A stretch of 52,715 nt of DNA from Ectocarpus siliculosus. Lineage: Eukaryota; Sar; Phaeophyceae; Ectocarpales; Ectocarpaceae. The first letter of the stretch is position 1, and the number at the start of each line of letters is the position of its first letter. Positions 31,346-42,816 of this stretch are shown piece after piece. The translations under genes were made by a program, and so were the position numbers. The notes beneath the pieces were generated by a model, which was not told the DNA's origin, searched no databases, and saw only the letters and a list, made by a program, of their open reading frames with translations. The stretch covers positions 1,046,363 to 1,099,077 of the forward strand of contig FN649738.1 of NCBI GenBank assembly GCA_000310025.1, read 5' to 3'.

Positions 31346-32189
31346 ACTCTTTTTTTATTTATTTTTTGCGTTTGTTCTTGAGTGACCACTGTACACATGC
31401 GGCTGCTGCTGCGGTTGCTGCTGTTATTCTCGGAATGTGCTGCAATGGTCGTACGGTTATCGTAGTCAGGTTTGACAACAGTCTGCTCGTTCGTATAGCG
31501 GTAGCGGTGCACATCTATCGCGACGGCAAGCAAGCGCATTGAGATAATAGTTCGTCCGTCGTGCTTCCAGTCTACAGGCGTGTTCTTCTTTGTTGCCACT
31601 TCATACCAGAACAGAAAGAAGGTCTCCACCAACTTACAGCATCTCCTACAGCAGTTTGGAAACGACGACTAGATTATTTTTCTTTTGTCGTGTTTGTTGT
31701 TGCTGAGCGCACATCGGGTGTCGCCGTTCGTTACACGTGTTCAAGCCTGCGGTGGGCCAGAGGGATGAGAGTGGGTGTCTTCTTAAGAGTTCATGCCTTG
31801 TCTTCTCGAGTCTCCCTTCCTTTAGTCTACCTCTCTCTCTCTCTGTTGCATTTTCGCCGTTAGGGTCCCAGTAACATCGAACGTCAACGGCAATCGTTTT
31901 GCATCTTGCTGAGTAGGAGGCTACCCGTGTACCCGGTTGCTGCATGTGAGGCGATGGGCGCCGCCTCTTTCCGTCAAGCAATGCACATGGCCCCTACGGT
32001 TCGCCGCACATGCACTGTTGTGTATCAGCTTCCAGCGGTTCAGAGCGGCGACGATGTTTTTCGCCGGTAGGGCCCCAGAACAACGCGAACCGCGATTGTT
32101 TCATTGTTTTGGGGTCCCCCACTCACCCAACCCACCCATGAATTTTGTTTTTTTTGTGTTTCCCTGCCGACTAACAACCTCGGCTACTG

Positions 32190-32395
32190 CAGTGCAAATT
32201 TCATTGCGCCTCAAGTACGGTTCCGTAGGGAATTGCAAATCACGACCCCTCCCCGACTTTGAGTATAGCTTCAACCTCCTGCGGCGGATAAGACCGACGT
32301 CAACCCCTAGATTTTGTCTGTCTGTGTCGCCATGTGGCCATCCACGAACAGCAAGCAGTTGGAGAGTCACAATAAAGTAAAGAGGGTCCGCTTCG
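32190..32395. repeat. Imperfect duplicated block, copy 2
   Basis: Partner of 31160-31345, in the same orientation. The region 32400-33595 has no supported gene; its ORFs are short and overlapping. Confidence 0.45.
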
Positions 32396-33599
32396 CCACC
32401 AAGAAGACAGTTTTTTTTTCGATTCTTCCACAGCTGGATATGATGCTACCATGTATCTATCGGGTATAGCTGTGGTTGAGCTTGAGGGATAGGGTCTGTC
32501 TACGCAGCATACTGTTCTGTGCGAGGAGTTAACGCCTTCCTCGCGTAACGATGCGCATCTCCCACGGCAAGCAGAATGAAGTACGTCGTCATGACGCTAT
32601 TTCTTGTGACTACAAGTTCAAGTTCGCCCGGGCGTTATTACTAAACTCGTACTACAATACGTCCCAGTTCGTGTACCCAGGTATGCATGTTGTGAGGTAG
32701 TGGGTGCTGCCCCTGCTGTTTGCTGCGGTACATGGAAAACTTCCGGTGGGTCAGAGCGGCAAGGGGGCCTTGTTTTTTCACTTGTTTCTTAGCTCTGCTC
32801 TCCTCTACTTCTTTGTTTCCTGTCGCTGGCGGTCTCTCTTTTTTTATAACCCTTCGTTCTTGCTTGCAAGAAACTGTGAGGACGTAAACTGGCTGAGTCT
32901 GGCTGTTTCTTAGGGTCCCCCGCCCACCCACGACACACCTGTCGGTTTGATTCGTGGTCTCCAATATTCTCAGCAGTAGTTAGTTGTCTAGGACATGCGC
33001 TACTACTGCTGCGTCCGTCCATGGGTGGGTGCAACAGAAGAGCCCCGGGGACTGGTGGCCTTCTGACCTGATCGCAGAGAGAGAGGTTCCTGCCACTACC
33101 ACAATACGACTCTTACTGAATGTCCATGACGGGGAACGCGTACTACGCCTCTACTCTTTTCTTTTTTCCCTCTCTCCCGTCCGTTTCTTTCGTTTCGGAG
33201 AGGAAATCTACTCTAGAAAAGCAAGCGCATCTTCTGGGGTCCGCATTCATATAGTCCCGGATTCTTTCCCAGCGTGCGGAGAGCGCGTTCTGGTGTGGTC
33301 TCCTTTTCATTCGGGTGTGACGTGCGTACTACATGTATGTATCAGTATGTAAACGACAGAAAAAGATCAACGAGATGATTGGCGGCATTCTTGAAAGCAT
33401 GGAGTCCCTCGGCACCAAAAAGTGCATGCGCATGGATGGGCGTAGTGAGAAGTGCCGGTCGAAGACTGACGGTTTTTTCGGGTGCGCGCGAGGTCGCCTC
33501 TATTATTATTCTTTTGCTTTTTTCTTTATTGTCCAGGCTATGGCTGCTACCTCGCATAGCGTATTGAAGCAAGCGGGGGGTCCTGGACTAATCTGTCGT

Positions 33600-33795
33600 T
33601 GACTTGCGGACCCTTCTTCGGGTCAATTTCATTTTCGTGTAACTTTTTTGGGCAAGACAGCCTGTGACCACGGCGGGGATCGACCGCGTCATTTGTCAGA
33701 CTATCATACATATTAGTACGGACAGACGAAGAAGGTACTGGGTAGAGAGAGCAGAACGAACGGGATTGTAATTGATTGTGAAGACAACAATAATA
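33600..33795 (-). repeat. Dispersed repeat family R, near full-length copy
   Basis: Contains CTTGCGGACCC, AGCCTGTGACCACGG, GATCGACCGCGTC, TAGTACGGACAGACGAAG, GGTACTGGGTAGAGAGAG and GTGAAGACAACAAT in the same order as the composite of the other copies. It shows that the two halves seen separately elsewhere belong to one unit of about 200 bp. Confidence 0.75.
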
Positions 33796-33882
33796 GCGGA
33801 ACTGCTGGGTTCGTCCATGGATAACTTTTGCAGCACTTATGAAGTATTAGCGTACAAAACGACTTCTTCATGTTTTTTTTTT

Positions 33883-34183
33883 TTTTCACTTTAAATCAGC
33901 GCTCACAGCACTAGTAGTGTCGTTTACTCCAACCCGTGGTCACACAGAAGAGCCTCTCTTCTACCCTCCCCTCCTGCGGTACTTTGCCTTCGTTTTTAAT
34001 GAGAGAAGAGTTCAGCACTCTCTTCCCTGTGTGTACACACGAACTAGCGCTATCCACTAGGCTAGAAACTGAAGCGAGAGAAAAACTCACTTTGCAAGAA
34101 AAGCTCGCTTACGCCGGGATTCGAGTCTCTGACCTGACCTTAAGAAGGTTTCGAGGATACCAACCAGACCACCAGGGCGACCG
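33883..34183 (-). mobile_element. tRNA-derived SINE, full copy
   Basis: About 300 bp, aligning end to end with the minus-strand copy at 13229-13535. Shared blocks include AAATCAGCGCTCACAGCACTAG, CTACCCTCCCCTCCTGCGG and ACTTTGCAAGAAAAGCTCGC. The B box is slightly decayed (GACTCGAATCCC), and the A box has a change (TGGTCTGGTTGG). Confidence 0.8.
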
Positions 34184-34189
34184 GCATAT

Positions 34190-35770
34190 GTATGGGTATA
34201 ATGAGAGGTTTCAGTTCAACTAATACTAAATAAATACAATAACAACTTACTGGAGTATGGAGGGTGCTCCTTGTTCTTATGCATGGCATGTACCGGCAGT
34301 AGGTGACATAACATATCGCATCATCGATATTCACAGTTAATAATGTTAGTCCACGACGACGAGGATGTCAAACGATAGGTTTGTTTCGGAAAGCTATCGG
34401 TGCCAACGCAGCCCGGCCACGCCACGCTTTCTGCTGCGGAGTAAGGTTATAATCGAGCTTTGAAAACTAAAAAAAAATGTTCAGGGGGTGTGACATCTTA
34501 TGTCATATATACTCTGTGTACAGAACTCTTTGTCGTGCTCGGTGGGCGAGCGTGTCGCGGTGTGCGCCCTCGACTTCATTGACCGCTAAAAAACTGGAAA
34601 GCTTCAGACAGGCAACGCGACGATACTCGTCGAGTTGCTATCACAATGAATGTTACAGATGACCGAAAATACGGTTGTATTCTGTATCTGTCACCCCATC
34701 TCTCGCCACACATCGGGCCTACCGATGCCGTAAACAGCTAGTGTACACATCTAGGGCAAATTCTACCATGGTGTGCGATACACCCATTCGCTACTATCGT
34801 CCTCGAGAAACCCGCAGCGTACGCTAAACACGAACGCCGACAAATTGGCCATCCGAGAAAAAAGCACATCGTTTGACGGACAGAAAGAAGTTTATCGACA
34901 AAAAAAGACGTTTCCCTGGTGGGTGGAACAACGCGCTCCTCTACATCTGCCTTGCCTCAACACACGCACGCTGCTTGATCCTTAACAAAATCCACGATTT
35001 AACTGTGTCAGTCACGATCTCATTCCCGGATGGTGCTTACGAAAGGAATAAATCTCACCAAAGAAAAACAAACAATGAGGTCTGATAATGTCTACCTGCT
35101 CAAAAGTCCACCAGTGTACGCCGATATCGTAACTCGCTAGTCAGCTTCAAACTACCAGGTAGGACCGGGTTGGTAGTGATAATCTATTTTGTTGAAGCAA
35201 AAAACAAACGCCTGGGAAGAGGACGGCGAGAAAAAAAATTCCGAACCCCAAGAAAAATGGGGACGACCATAATGACCTCGCCTCTCTATGTATTTATCGC
35301 TATTGCAAGAGCCTCGCCTGAAGAACCTGAACGTTATCGTACTACAATTATGAGTCGCTTGGTGTACGCAACACGGGAAGGAGAGAGAAAGTGACGAGAT
35401 CTAGGGTACAAGGCGCGTCCCGCAACGCGGTCAATCTGGAAATACAAGGGTCCATGCAAGCTCGGCGTGGCAATGGGGCGAGCGTGGAGCACACAGCAAA
35501 TTCCTCTCACCCTCCATGTGGCGATAACAAAGGTATATATGTCTGACGATGAAACACGCAGTATGCCCCTCCCCCCCCAAACCTCCACCACGTAGCCCCT
35601 GTGTGCGCGCAGATTGAGTGTTTAAAAGAGTCCGTGCTGCCTGCCTCAATAAATTTGACCCTTTGGCGCCTAATGCTGGCTAAAATTCCGGCTGCCCCCC
35701 GCCGTCACAGAAACGGAACGCGCCGCTATCTCTCTCGTTGCATGCCGGCGGCCCCTGCCCTCCTCATCCC
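34190..35770. other. Intergenic, no supported gene
   Basis: A/T-richer DNA with only short ORFs and no domain or splice support. A small exon cannot be excluded. Confidence 0.35.
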
Positions 35771-35775
35771 CGCCT

Positions 35776-36057
35776 TCAACCGGTGCCACCTAACCCTATC
35801 CCGGACATCTCCCCGTCGCCTTCATTAGCCCATCCCCCGTTACCGCCGTCGCCCCCGGCCCCTGCCTTTCTGCGTCGCCACAGGCCCACCAGCGTCGCCG
35901 CGAGAATGATGAACAACGACGCGCCCACCGCGGTGGCGATAACCCACGACGATGAGCTGTCCGCCGCTACCGTAGGGCTCTGGGTAAGGAGCTCGTCGCA
36001 GTCGATGTGCGTGGAAGGGTTCTGGCAGCTGCATCTTCTAGCGTCAAGTGACAAGTC
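35776..36057 (-). CDS. Terminal exon of type I membrane protein
   Basis: After a strong acceptor (TTGCCCCCTCCGCAG) the phase-0 frame encodes 93 residues and a stop. It begins DLSLDARRCSCQNPSTH and IDCDELLTQ, a short Cys-rich extracellular segment. A Ser-rich linker follows, then a 23-residue membrane span (WVIATAVGASLFIILAATLV), a stop-transfer basic cluster (WRRRKAG) and a Gly-rich cytoplasmic tail ending GLGGTG. This is the classic C-terminus of a type I surface protein. The partner exon at 36449-36565 is in compatible phase. Its extracellular function is unknown. Confidence 0.7.
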   Translation of the reverse strand, partial: DLSLDARRCSCQNPSTHIDCDELLTQSPTVAADSSSSWVIATAVGASLFIILAATLVGLWRRRKAGAGGDGGNGGWANEGDGEMSGIGLGGTG

Positions 36058-36448
36058 CTGCGGAGGGGGCAATGAAAACAGCAAGGTCGCGACGGTGGAG
36101 CCACATGTTCAGTGGGGCTCGCTGGCTGGGAGAGCGAGGATATCGCAGTATCACGATAGCTGTCGGAGTCAGCAGCTACACGCATGCTTGTCGGAATGAT
36201 AAGCGGGAAGAGGGTGAGGGCACCGGAAGCAAAAAAAACGACGCACGGACGGATACTAGGGCAGGGGGATCAGTGTGGCGTTCAAGTACCCCATCAGAGA
36301 TACACTGAAATGAAAGAATCCTTGCCGTGCGGTCGCCAACGGGCATGCATGATGCGCGGCGCGTTCTTAACGCCGCCACCGATACACAACGAAAACCTAC
36401 ACAACAACGCCAGTCAAACGACACAGCCAGCAGTTGGATTATCTCCAC

Positions 36449-36565
36449 CTTGATGATGATGTCCAGCCCAGAAGCCGTGACGTTGTCGCAAAATGCCAGA
36501 TCGAACTGAAAGTACTCCACATCCAGCACGGCCTTGCCGGCAGAAACGAAATTAGGCTCGTACGC
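36449..36565 (-). CDS. Internal exon of the type I membrane protein gene
   Basis: A 117-bp phase 0-0 exon runs between ATTTGGCAG/GCG and ATCAAG/GTGGAG. The 39 residues start AYEPNFVSAGKAVLDVEY and include FQFDLAFCDNVTASGL, with an NVT sequon and one Cys: a beta-rich extracellular pattern. A further small exon may lie at about 36250-36285 (after TTTCATTTCAG, reading CISDGVLERHTDPP). Upstream exons, if any, would lie beyond the satellite at 36840-37850. Confidence 0.6.
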
Positions 36566-36839
36566 CTGCCAAATGCCAGGAAGACATCGAAGGCGGCGTT
36601 GTGCAACAACTTTGACAGTGGAAAATCGCTCCGCATGCCGGTGCTATCGCACGCATTAATGAAAGGCGTGCATCGAAGGCCAAATCGCACCGCAGGCGTT
36701 TGTGATTTCATTTCTTCATCGATGCACGGTGTCGAAGAGCTCCGCAACACACAACACTATACACTATTATAGTGTGGCTGAGTCGACAAGTTGGCGCTCG
36801 CCCTCGTAGAACCATCTGGATACAACACTGTGAGCTACA

Positions 36840-37850
36840 AGCTCTGCGGTGTGAAAACAGCCCCGAAGCCACCAGTGAAACGGCCATTCCAGCAAGTCCT
36901 TCGTGACTGCTCACCCTTCTGTGGTCGACAAGTGAAGGGCAGAAGCGCCGCGAAAGGCATGTGCTGTGCGCTGGAATTTCTCCGGAGTGAAAAAAGTCCC
37001 CAAATTCGGAGTGAAAATGTGCGAATGTGGTCCACAGTGACTGCTTATTCCTTCTCTACTTAAAACCTGAAGGTCAGAACCACCGTAGGAGGTAGGTGCC
37101 GTGCGCTGGAAACATTCCTCAGTGAAAAAACTCCGAAAGAAACACACAAAAGGAAGCGCGAATGTGGCCGCGAGGGGGCAACCCTTCTCGCGTCACAACT
37201 TGAGGGCAATCACCACCACAGGACGTGGGTGCTGTCCTCTGAAACATCTCCGAAGTGAACAACGTCCCCAACTTGGAGTGAAAATGCCGAATGATGTAGT
37301 CGTGAGTGACTGCTTAACACCTCTGTCGTCCAAAATTGAAGGCAAGGAGCACTGTGGGACGTAGGTGCTGTGCGCAGGAATGTTTCCGGAGTAAACCACG
37401 TCCTCAACTTGGGTGTGAAACCACTCATATGTAGTCGCGAGTGACTGATAAATACTTCTCTCGTCGAAAATTGAAGGCCACAAGCACTGTAAGAGGTATA
37501 GGTGCTGTGCGCAGGGATATCTCCGGAGTGAACAACTTCCCTAACTTGGAGTACAAACGCTCATATCTAGTCGTGAGTGACTGCTTGACACTTCTCTTGT
37601 CGAAAATTGAAGTCCACAAGCACTGTAGGAGGTAGGTGCTGGGGGGTGAATATCTGCGGGGGTAAAACATTATCCAACTCAGGAGTGAAAATGCGCGAAT
37701 GCAGCCATGAGTGACACTACCAACACACTCTTTGTGATGAAAAACCGAAGGCGGAAAACAGTCGAGCAAGCAGGCAGGTGCTATGGGCTGGAATCCCCCC
37801 GGGGAGTGAACAACTCCCCCAACTTGGAGTGAAACAGCGAGTGGTCGTGA
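36840..37850. repeat. Satellite, about 135-bp period, 7-8 units
   Basis: The anchor word GTGACTGC (or a close variant) recurs at 36903, 37037, 37306, 37441, 37577 and 37711, spacing 134-136 or twice that. A second anchor, GTAGGTGCTGTGCGC, has the same spacing. Unit text also includes CCGGAGTGAA and CAACTTGGAGTGAAAATG. Units are fairly diverged (about 70-85 percent by eye). Open minus-strand readings cross neighbouring units because 135 is a multiple of three, but no single frame persists, so I treat it as non-coding. Confidence 0.85.
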
Positions 37851-38089
37851 AAGGTGTATATACTGGCTGAGCCCCCTGTGAGGCTATTTGGCGGAGTGAA
37901 ATGATGACAGGGGTAAAAAGCAATAGGTGTTCATTTCCGAAAGAGAATATCGTTTCTGGCAGTAGGATCTTTAACGTTGTTATCGTACATCGTTGATCCG
38001 CCTCCGTTCTATCATCGTAGGCTTTTCCGCATAAGGCCATATGCATCAGGGTACACCTCGGTACTAGTTTTTTAGGCGGATCCAGGCGG

Positions 38090-38370
38090 GGCGGTACGTC
38101 AATGTGGCGGTACTTTTTTGGCGGTTGGCGGTATTTCGTTTTCCGGCGGTACCGCCTTTGGCGGTTCCCGGTACTGCCAATACTGGCGGCACTTTTTTGG
38201 CTACGTCAATATGCCGGTTGTTTTTAGGCGGTTCCCGGTACTGCCAAATACGGCGGTATTTTTCTGACGGTACTGAAATATGGCGGTACCGCCTTCGGCG
38301 GTTCCCGGTACTGCCAAATATGGCGGTATTTTTCTGGCGGTACTGAAATATGGCGGTACCGCCTTCGAGG
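38090..38370. repeat. 70-bp tandem units with GGCGGTAC motifs
   Basis: GGCGGTTCCCGGTACTGCC starts at 38160, 38227 and 38297 with periods of 67-70 bp. Each unit ends with TATGGCGGTACCGCCTTC. This is the left subterminal region of the hAT-like element and a likely transposase-binding array by analogy with the hAT family. Confidence 0.8.
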
Positions 38371-38804
38371 GTTGCGAGTAGACCAGAATATCAAAATATA
38401 AAATATGGCGATGCCAAACTACATTTCGGTGCCCTTGGCGCCCCATCAACCGGCGAACCTCTTTCCTCTCTTTCAGGATGGGTCTCTTTTTGTCTCTTGT
38501 ATGTACGCTTGAGAGCCTGCATCTCCCATATGATTTCGTGATTTCACGATGCGATGCATACCCATGTTCAAATCGAGCTGTTCATGGACAAACGAAAGGC
38601 AACCAAAAGAAGAAAGAAAATGCAAAAATAGAAGAGTGCGCCAAAACGCGATCCGTCGAATGCCACGGGTAGCTGACGATCGGCGACAGATGAAAGAGGT
38701 TTCGCCGAAAAGGAACAAGGCAGAACCAAAAAAAATAAATATATATATACATGTATGACGAAAGAGAAAAAGAAAAAAGAATAAATGTGAACAAAGACGC
38801 ACGC

Positions 38805-38876
38805 CAGTTGGACTCGAACCACTGTTGTTCTGCGCAAGACATGGCGTTGGAGTTAGTGCCCTATGCTACTTTAGAG
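38805..38876 (-). tRNA. tRNA-like sequence, probably a relic
   Basis: The minus strand has TAGCATAGGGC (A-box-like) and GGTTCGAGTCC (exact B box) in tRNA spacing. The acceptor stem does not pair and the T stem has only three pairs, so it is more likely a tRNA-derived repeat head or pseudogene than a functional tRNA. It lies inside the hAT-like element. Confidence 0.3.
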
Positions 38877-39162
38877 GGCAAAACTGAAGTATGGCGGTAC
38901 CATTTTGGCGGTACTGCAGTACGGCGGTATTTTTTCGGCGGTACTGCAATATGGCGGCTCTCTTTTGGCGGTTCCATTTTGGCGGTACTGCAGTACGGCG
39001 GTACTTTTTCGGCGGTACTGCAATATGGCGGTTCTTTTTAGGCGGTTCCCGGTACTTCGATTTTTGGCGGTACTTTTTCGGCGGTACTGCAATGTGGCGG
39101 TACTTTGTAGGCGGTCGGCGGTTTTTCGTTTTTCGGCTGGTACCGCCTTCGGCGGTTCCCGG

Positions 39163-39191
39163 TACAGTGGGGGGCCCTCTATAGTGCCGGT
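39163..39191 (+). repeat. pogo terminal inverted repeat, left, with TA
   Basis: TACAGTGGGGGGCCCTCTAT followed by AGTGCCGGT, a perfect reverse complement of 42817-42845. Confidence 0.95.
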
Positions 39192-39245
39192 TGAATAGTG
39201 CCAACTGCCGGTATAGTGCCGGTAAAATCTCTCCACACAGAAAGC

Positions 39246-39279
39246 GCCCTCAATAGTGCCAAACGGCACTATTGAGGGC
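39246..39279. repeat. Perfect 15-bp stem hairpin in pogo left arm
   Basis: GCCCTCAATAGTGCC, a four-base loop (AAAC), then the exact complement. The stem contains the ATAGTGCC core that is repeated through both arms. Confidence 0.9.
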
Positions 39280-39420
39280 GGGCCTGGTATAGTGCCGGTT
39301 GGGCACCACGTCAGCCCGCAATAGTGCCGGTTCACACACGCACGCACACACACCACCCCACTCCCAAAACACAGACACCGTGCTGCTGCAGTCCAACACA
39401 GCTCTACGCAGAGGCGCACC

Positions 39421-42307
39421 ATGCCGTGTGCGGAAGGTGAACTGTGCCTTCAACAGAACAGAACGCCGAAGGCCCCTCATGGCCACGTCTGCAAGGGAGG
39501 ATGTGGCGGGCGGCTCCATGGCACTTGCGGCAGCGTGGAGGGTGACTTCGAAACATCCCGCATCTGCAGTTCTTGCGTCGCTGCTAAGACTGGCAAGCGC
39601 AAAGCGACCGCAGCTGGGGTTGATGCTGGGGCGGGACCATCTAAACGTCCGACAGAGAAGGGGGGGGGGAAGAAGGCTTCTCGCGCGCGGCTGAGCAACG
39701 CTGACAAGGTTGAGGTCCTCAAGCTGCTGGATGCCAAGATTTCTCATGAGCAGATAGCAGATCGCTTTAAGTGCTCGGAACGGCTGGTCCGCAAGGTGAA
39801 AGCTGAACGGAAGGAAGTGGAGGCTAAGGCAGCTGCAGGCGACGGAAGCCAGAAAACCGCACGCAGAGGAGACTTTCCGGAGGTAGGTAGAGTACACGAC
39901 ATGCCTGGCAATTTCCTCTCGAACGTTGTTTTTCCCCGCCATTTTTCAAAAATGCCCTCATGTCGCCGATTTCTACTGCTGTACCTTTTTTTTTTTTGCC
40001 CTTCCTTGTTTCTTTGCCTTTCCCTTTTCGTCTTTTCGTATGTATCATATGGTGTTTTTTTTTTTCATGTCACCTCCTTTTTTTCTTTCTCTTTGCCTTT
40101 TTTTGTTATGTCTTTGGCCTTTGAGGTCCTCGATGTCCACACTCATAGACCTTCCGATTATTTGTCCTTGAAAATGAAAGAGCACTGTTGTGTACATATT
40201 CGCACCCGCTTTTTTTTCAAAACAAACAAGCAGATGTAAGCAGATGTAAGCAGATGTAGCCTGTACGAGCGTCTCCTCGCAACTTTCCCTTTCCCCTCCC
40301 GCAATTTTTTCTTTCCGGGTGTAGTGGCACTTAAAAAACATCAGCTTTGTTTACGGTGTACCGCGGCGTCGTCCCTCGTATCTGCGCCGCGCAGTGTAGA
40401 TGCTTACGTTTGAAACTAATCGTTGGTCGTTTGAACCTCTGCATTGTATACTCTTTTTCGCCGGCAGGTGGATGAGATAGTTATTGATCTGCTCGATAAA
40501 GCCCGGAAGGCCAAGATGCCCGTCACACGGGACGTACTTCGAAGCTTCGGCCGTTCCACCGTGGCAACCCTGCTCGCTGAGCCCGCTACTTCTGCAGCAG
40601 TGAGGGCGAGGGTCAAGGACTTCAGGGCCGGTGAAAAGTGGGCCAAGAACTTCGTGAAGCGCAACAAGGTGCTGAGTGCGAGACTTCATGGCGAGGCTGG
40701 TAGTGTCGACCCAGCGGCCATCGAGAAGGGCATGGAGGAAGTCAGGAGCCTTTGCGCGAAGTACCCAGCTAGGTTCATCTTCAACGTGGACGAGACAGGC
40801 ATCCAGTGGAAGCTTATGCCCAGGCGCACGTATCTTTCCTCCTCGGAGGACCGCAAGAAGGCGCGGGGCTCCAAGAGCATGTACTTCAAGGATCGGATGT
40901 CTGCCATCATGTGCAGCAACGCCGACGGCACTGCAAAGGTGGACATGGCCATCATCGGGAGGTCGAAGGTGCCTCGCTGCTTCACGGACGCGCCTTCACC
41001 TCTGAAGTACTTCTCGCAGGCCAACGCGTGGTCTGACTCCGCGACGTTCCTCAAGTGGTGGCTTGAAGTCTTCCTCCCGTTCATTCGGCGCTTCACTCAC
41101 GAAAAGGTGCTGCTCCTGATGGACGGCTGCTCCTCTCACGGCGATCTCGTTGATGATCGTGGGCAAGTTACCATCAAGTTCTATCCTCCGAACTGCACCA
41201 GCCTGCACCAGCCCATGGACATGGGGATCATCGCGAAGACGAAGGTCCTCTACAGGAAGGAGCTGCTCGACGTGAAGGCATCCACAATGTTGGTCGCTGA
41301 GACCCTTCGCGCCCAGGCCAAAGCCAGTAAGATGAAGGCCGGGACGATGGGGCTGGCGCAGGGGCACCAACCTCACCTACGGGACGCCGCTGAACTTCTT
41401 CAGAAAGCATGGGGCAGCGTCACTCCCCAGGACATCGCCAGGTCAGGTTTGAACATGTTCTGTTGCTATGTAGAGGCTTCAACTCGGGCGGTGGTGCTAG
41501 CACAATAGCTTTGGTGGCACGTTTCGTGGCAGAGGTGGTACGGATTTTTTTTGAGAAAGTTTCCTGCAGGGGCATCCCTCGTTTGCAATAAAAATTTCCT
41601 CTTTTTTTGCATGCGGATGAGTCAACTTCTGCCGCTGGGTCCGTCTAATATCTGCGTTGCACTCAAAAACGGATGCGGTTCGTATTCTCGGCAACCCCGC
41701 GACCAGGTGCTTTGTCAAAGCCGACACGCTTCCGCAGGAGATGGCGGCTGAGCTCACCAACCTCCACGGGAAAACCCAGGCCCGCATCCACGAGCCTGCG
41801 TTGAGGTCCCTCACGAAGAGTGTCCACTCGTTGAGCACGAGCGTGCACGACGCGCAGCAGCAGGGGTCTCGCATCGAAGACGAGGACCTGAGTGAAATGT
41901 GCGCAGAACTCAACGTCTCACCCGGAGAGCCTGCCCCGGAGGAGGCGGTGGACTTAGTTCAGGCGTGGGCTACCATCGAGGATGACGATGACGTGGTGGA
42001 GGCTTTTCGACAGGATGCAGCGGACGAAATGACGGCACAGCTGGCGGGAACGCGCCTATCTACCTGCCGCGAGGAGGAATCCGAAGATGAGGCGGACAGT
42101 GATCATGAGGACACGGGGGGCGGCCGCCGCGCCCCACCGGCTTACGGTGAACTGTCTTCTCACTTCGGCGTCCTGGAGGTGGCCGCGCGGGAGAGTGGAA
42201 ACGGGGACGCTGCGTTCCACCTATCGAAAGCGAAGATGGCGATGATCGCGGCGCATGCCGCTAAGGGCGTGCGCCAGACAGACATGAGAGAGTTTGTTGA
42301 TGAGTGA
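39421..42307 (+). CDS. pogo/Tigger-type transposase, three exons
   Basis: Exons 39421-39882, 40468-41441 and 41707-42307 join in frame (phase 0, then phase 2) with GT..AG introns of 585 and 265 bp, giving 678 codons without a stop. An N-terminal Cys-rich segment (HVCKGGCGGRLHGTCG, ICSSC) may bind zinc. A psq-type helix-turn-helix follows (VEVLKLLDAKISHEQIADRF), then a CENP-B/Tc5-type DNA-binding domain (KWAKNFVKRNKVLSARL). The DDE_1 catalytic core has Asp about 262 (FNVDETGIQW), Asp about 373 (LLMDGCSSH) and Asp about 405 (HQPMDMGII), the last two 31 residues apart: the DDD triad of the pogo group. The C-terminal exon is acidic (EDDDDVVEAF, EEESEDEADSDHED). The second splice was chosen because it restores IARCFVKA. 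All key residues are present. It would act in the nucleus on the element's own ends. Confidence 0.9.
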
Positions 42308-42687
42308 GGGGGGGACAGCTATACCGCAGTTTTTTTCTTTTTGTTTTGTTTTATTTTTGTCCGCTTCGTTGCTGGCGCGTTTATTGGTTTTGTTGGCGTG
42401 TCTCATCACGCAACATCGTAGGGAGGCAGCGAGGAACGTGATATTTTTTCAAGTATACTAAGTCGCACGGACGGGAGCTGTACACGGGGTTTGGCTCCGA
42501 AGGTGAATTCTGCGCGTGCATGCGGGAATGGTTTCGCGGCAAACTCAGCTATCAGAGTGGAACCCACATTTGTCTCAGAAAAGGCTGCCCCTGCCGCCCA
42601 CAAAGTATATTCACCACACTCGATCCACATGCTACTCTGTTGGCCTCGCAAATGGTAAGCGATACACCATGAACTCAAACAGCAGTG

Positions 42688-42755
42688 CCTCAGTAGTGCC
42701 AGACCGGCACTACTGAGGGATATCGATCACCCGAATAGTGCCGTTTGGCACTATT
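42688..42755. repeat. Two hairpins in pogo right arm
   Basis: A 13-bp stem (CCTCAGTAGTGCC, 42688-42700, with 42706-42718) and a 9-bp stem (AATAGTGCC, 42734-42742, with 42747-42755). Both carry the AGTGCC core, mirroring the left-arm hairpin. Confidence 0.88.
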
Positions 42756-42816
42756 GAGGCACTATTCCCAGTTGTGCCGGTGCCCGCTATAGTGCCGGTG
42801 AACGCCCTGCGCACGT

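Noticed and set aside
36840-37850. CRISPR-like array from the regular 135-bp spacing
   Set aside because: Whole units are repeated with gradual divergence; there are no short identical repeats with unique spacers, and the DNA is eukaryotic.
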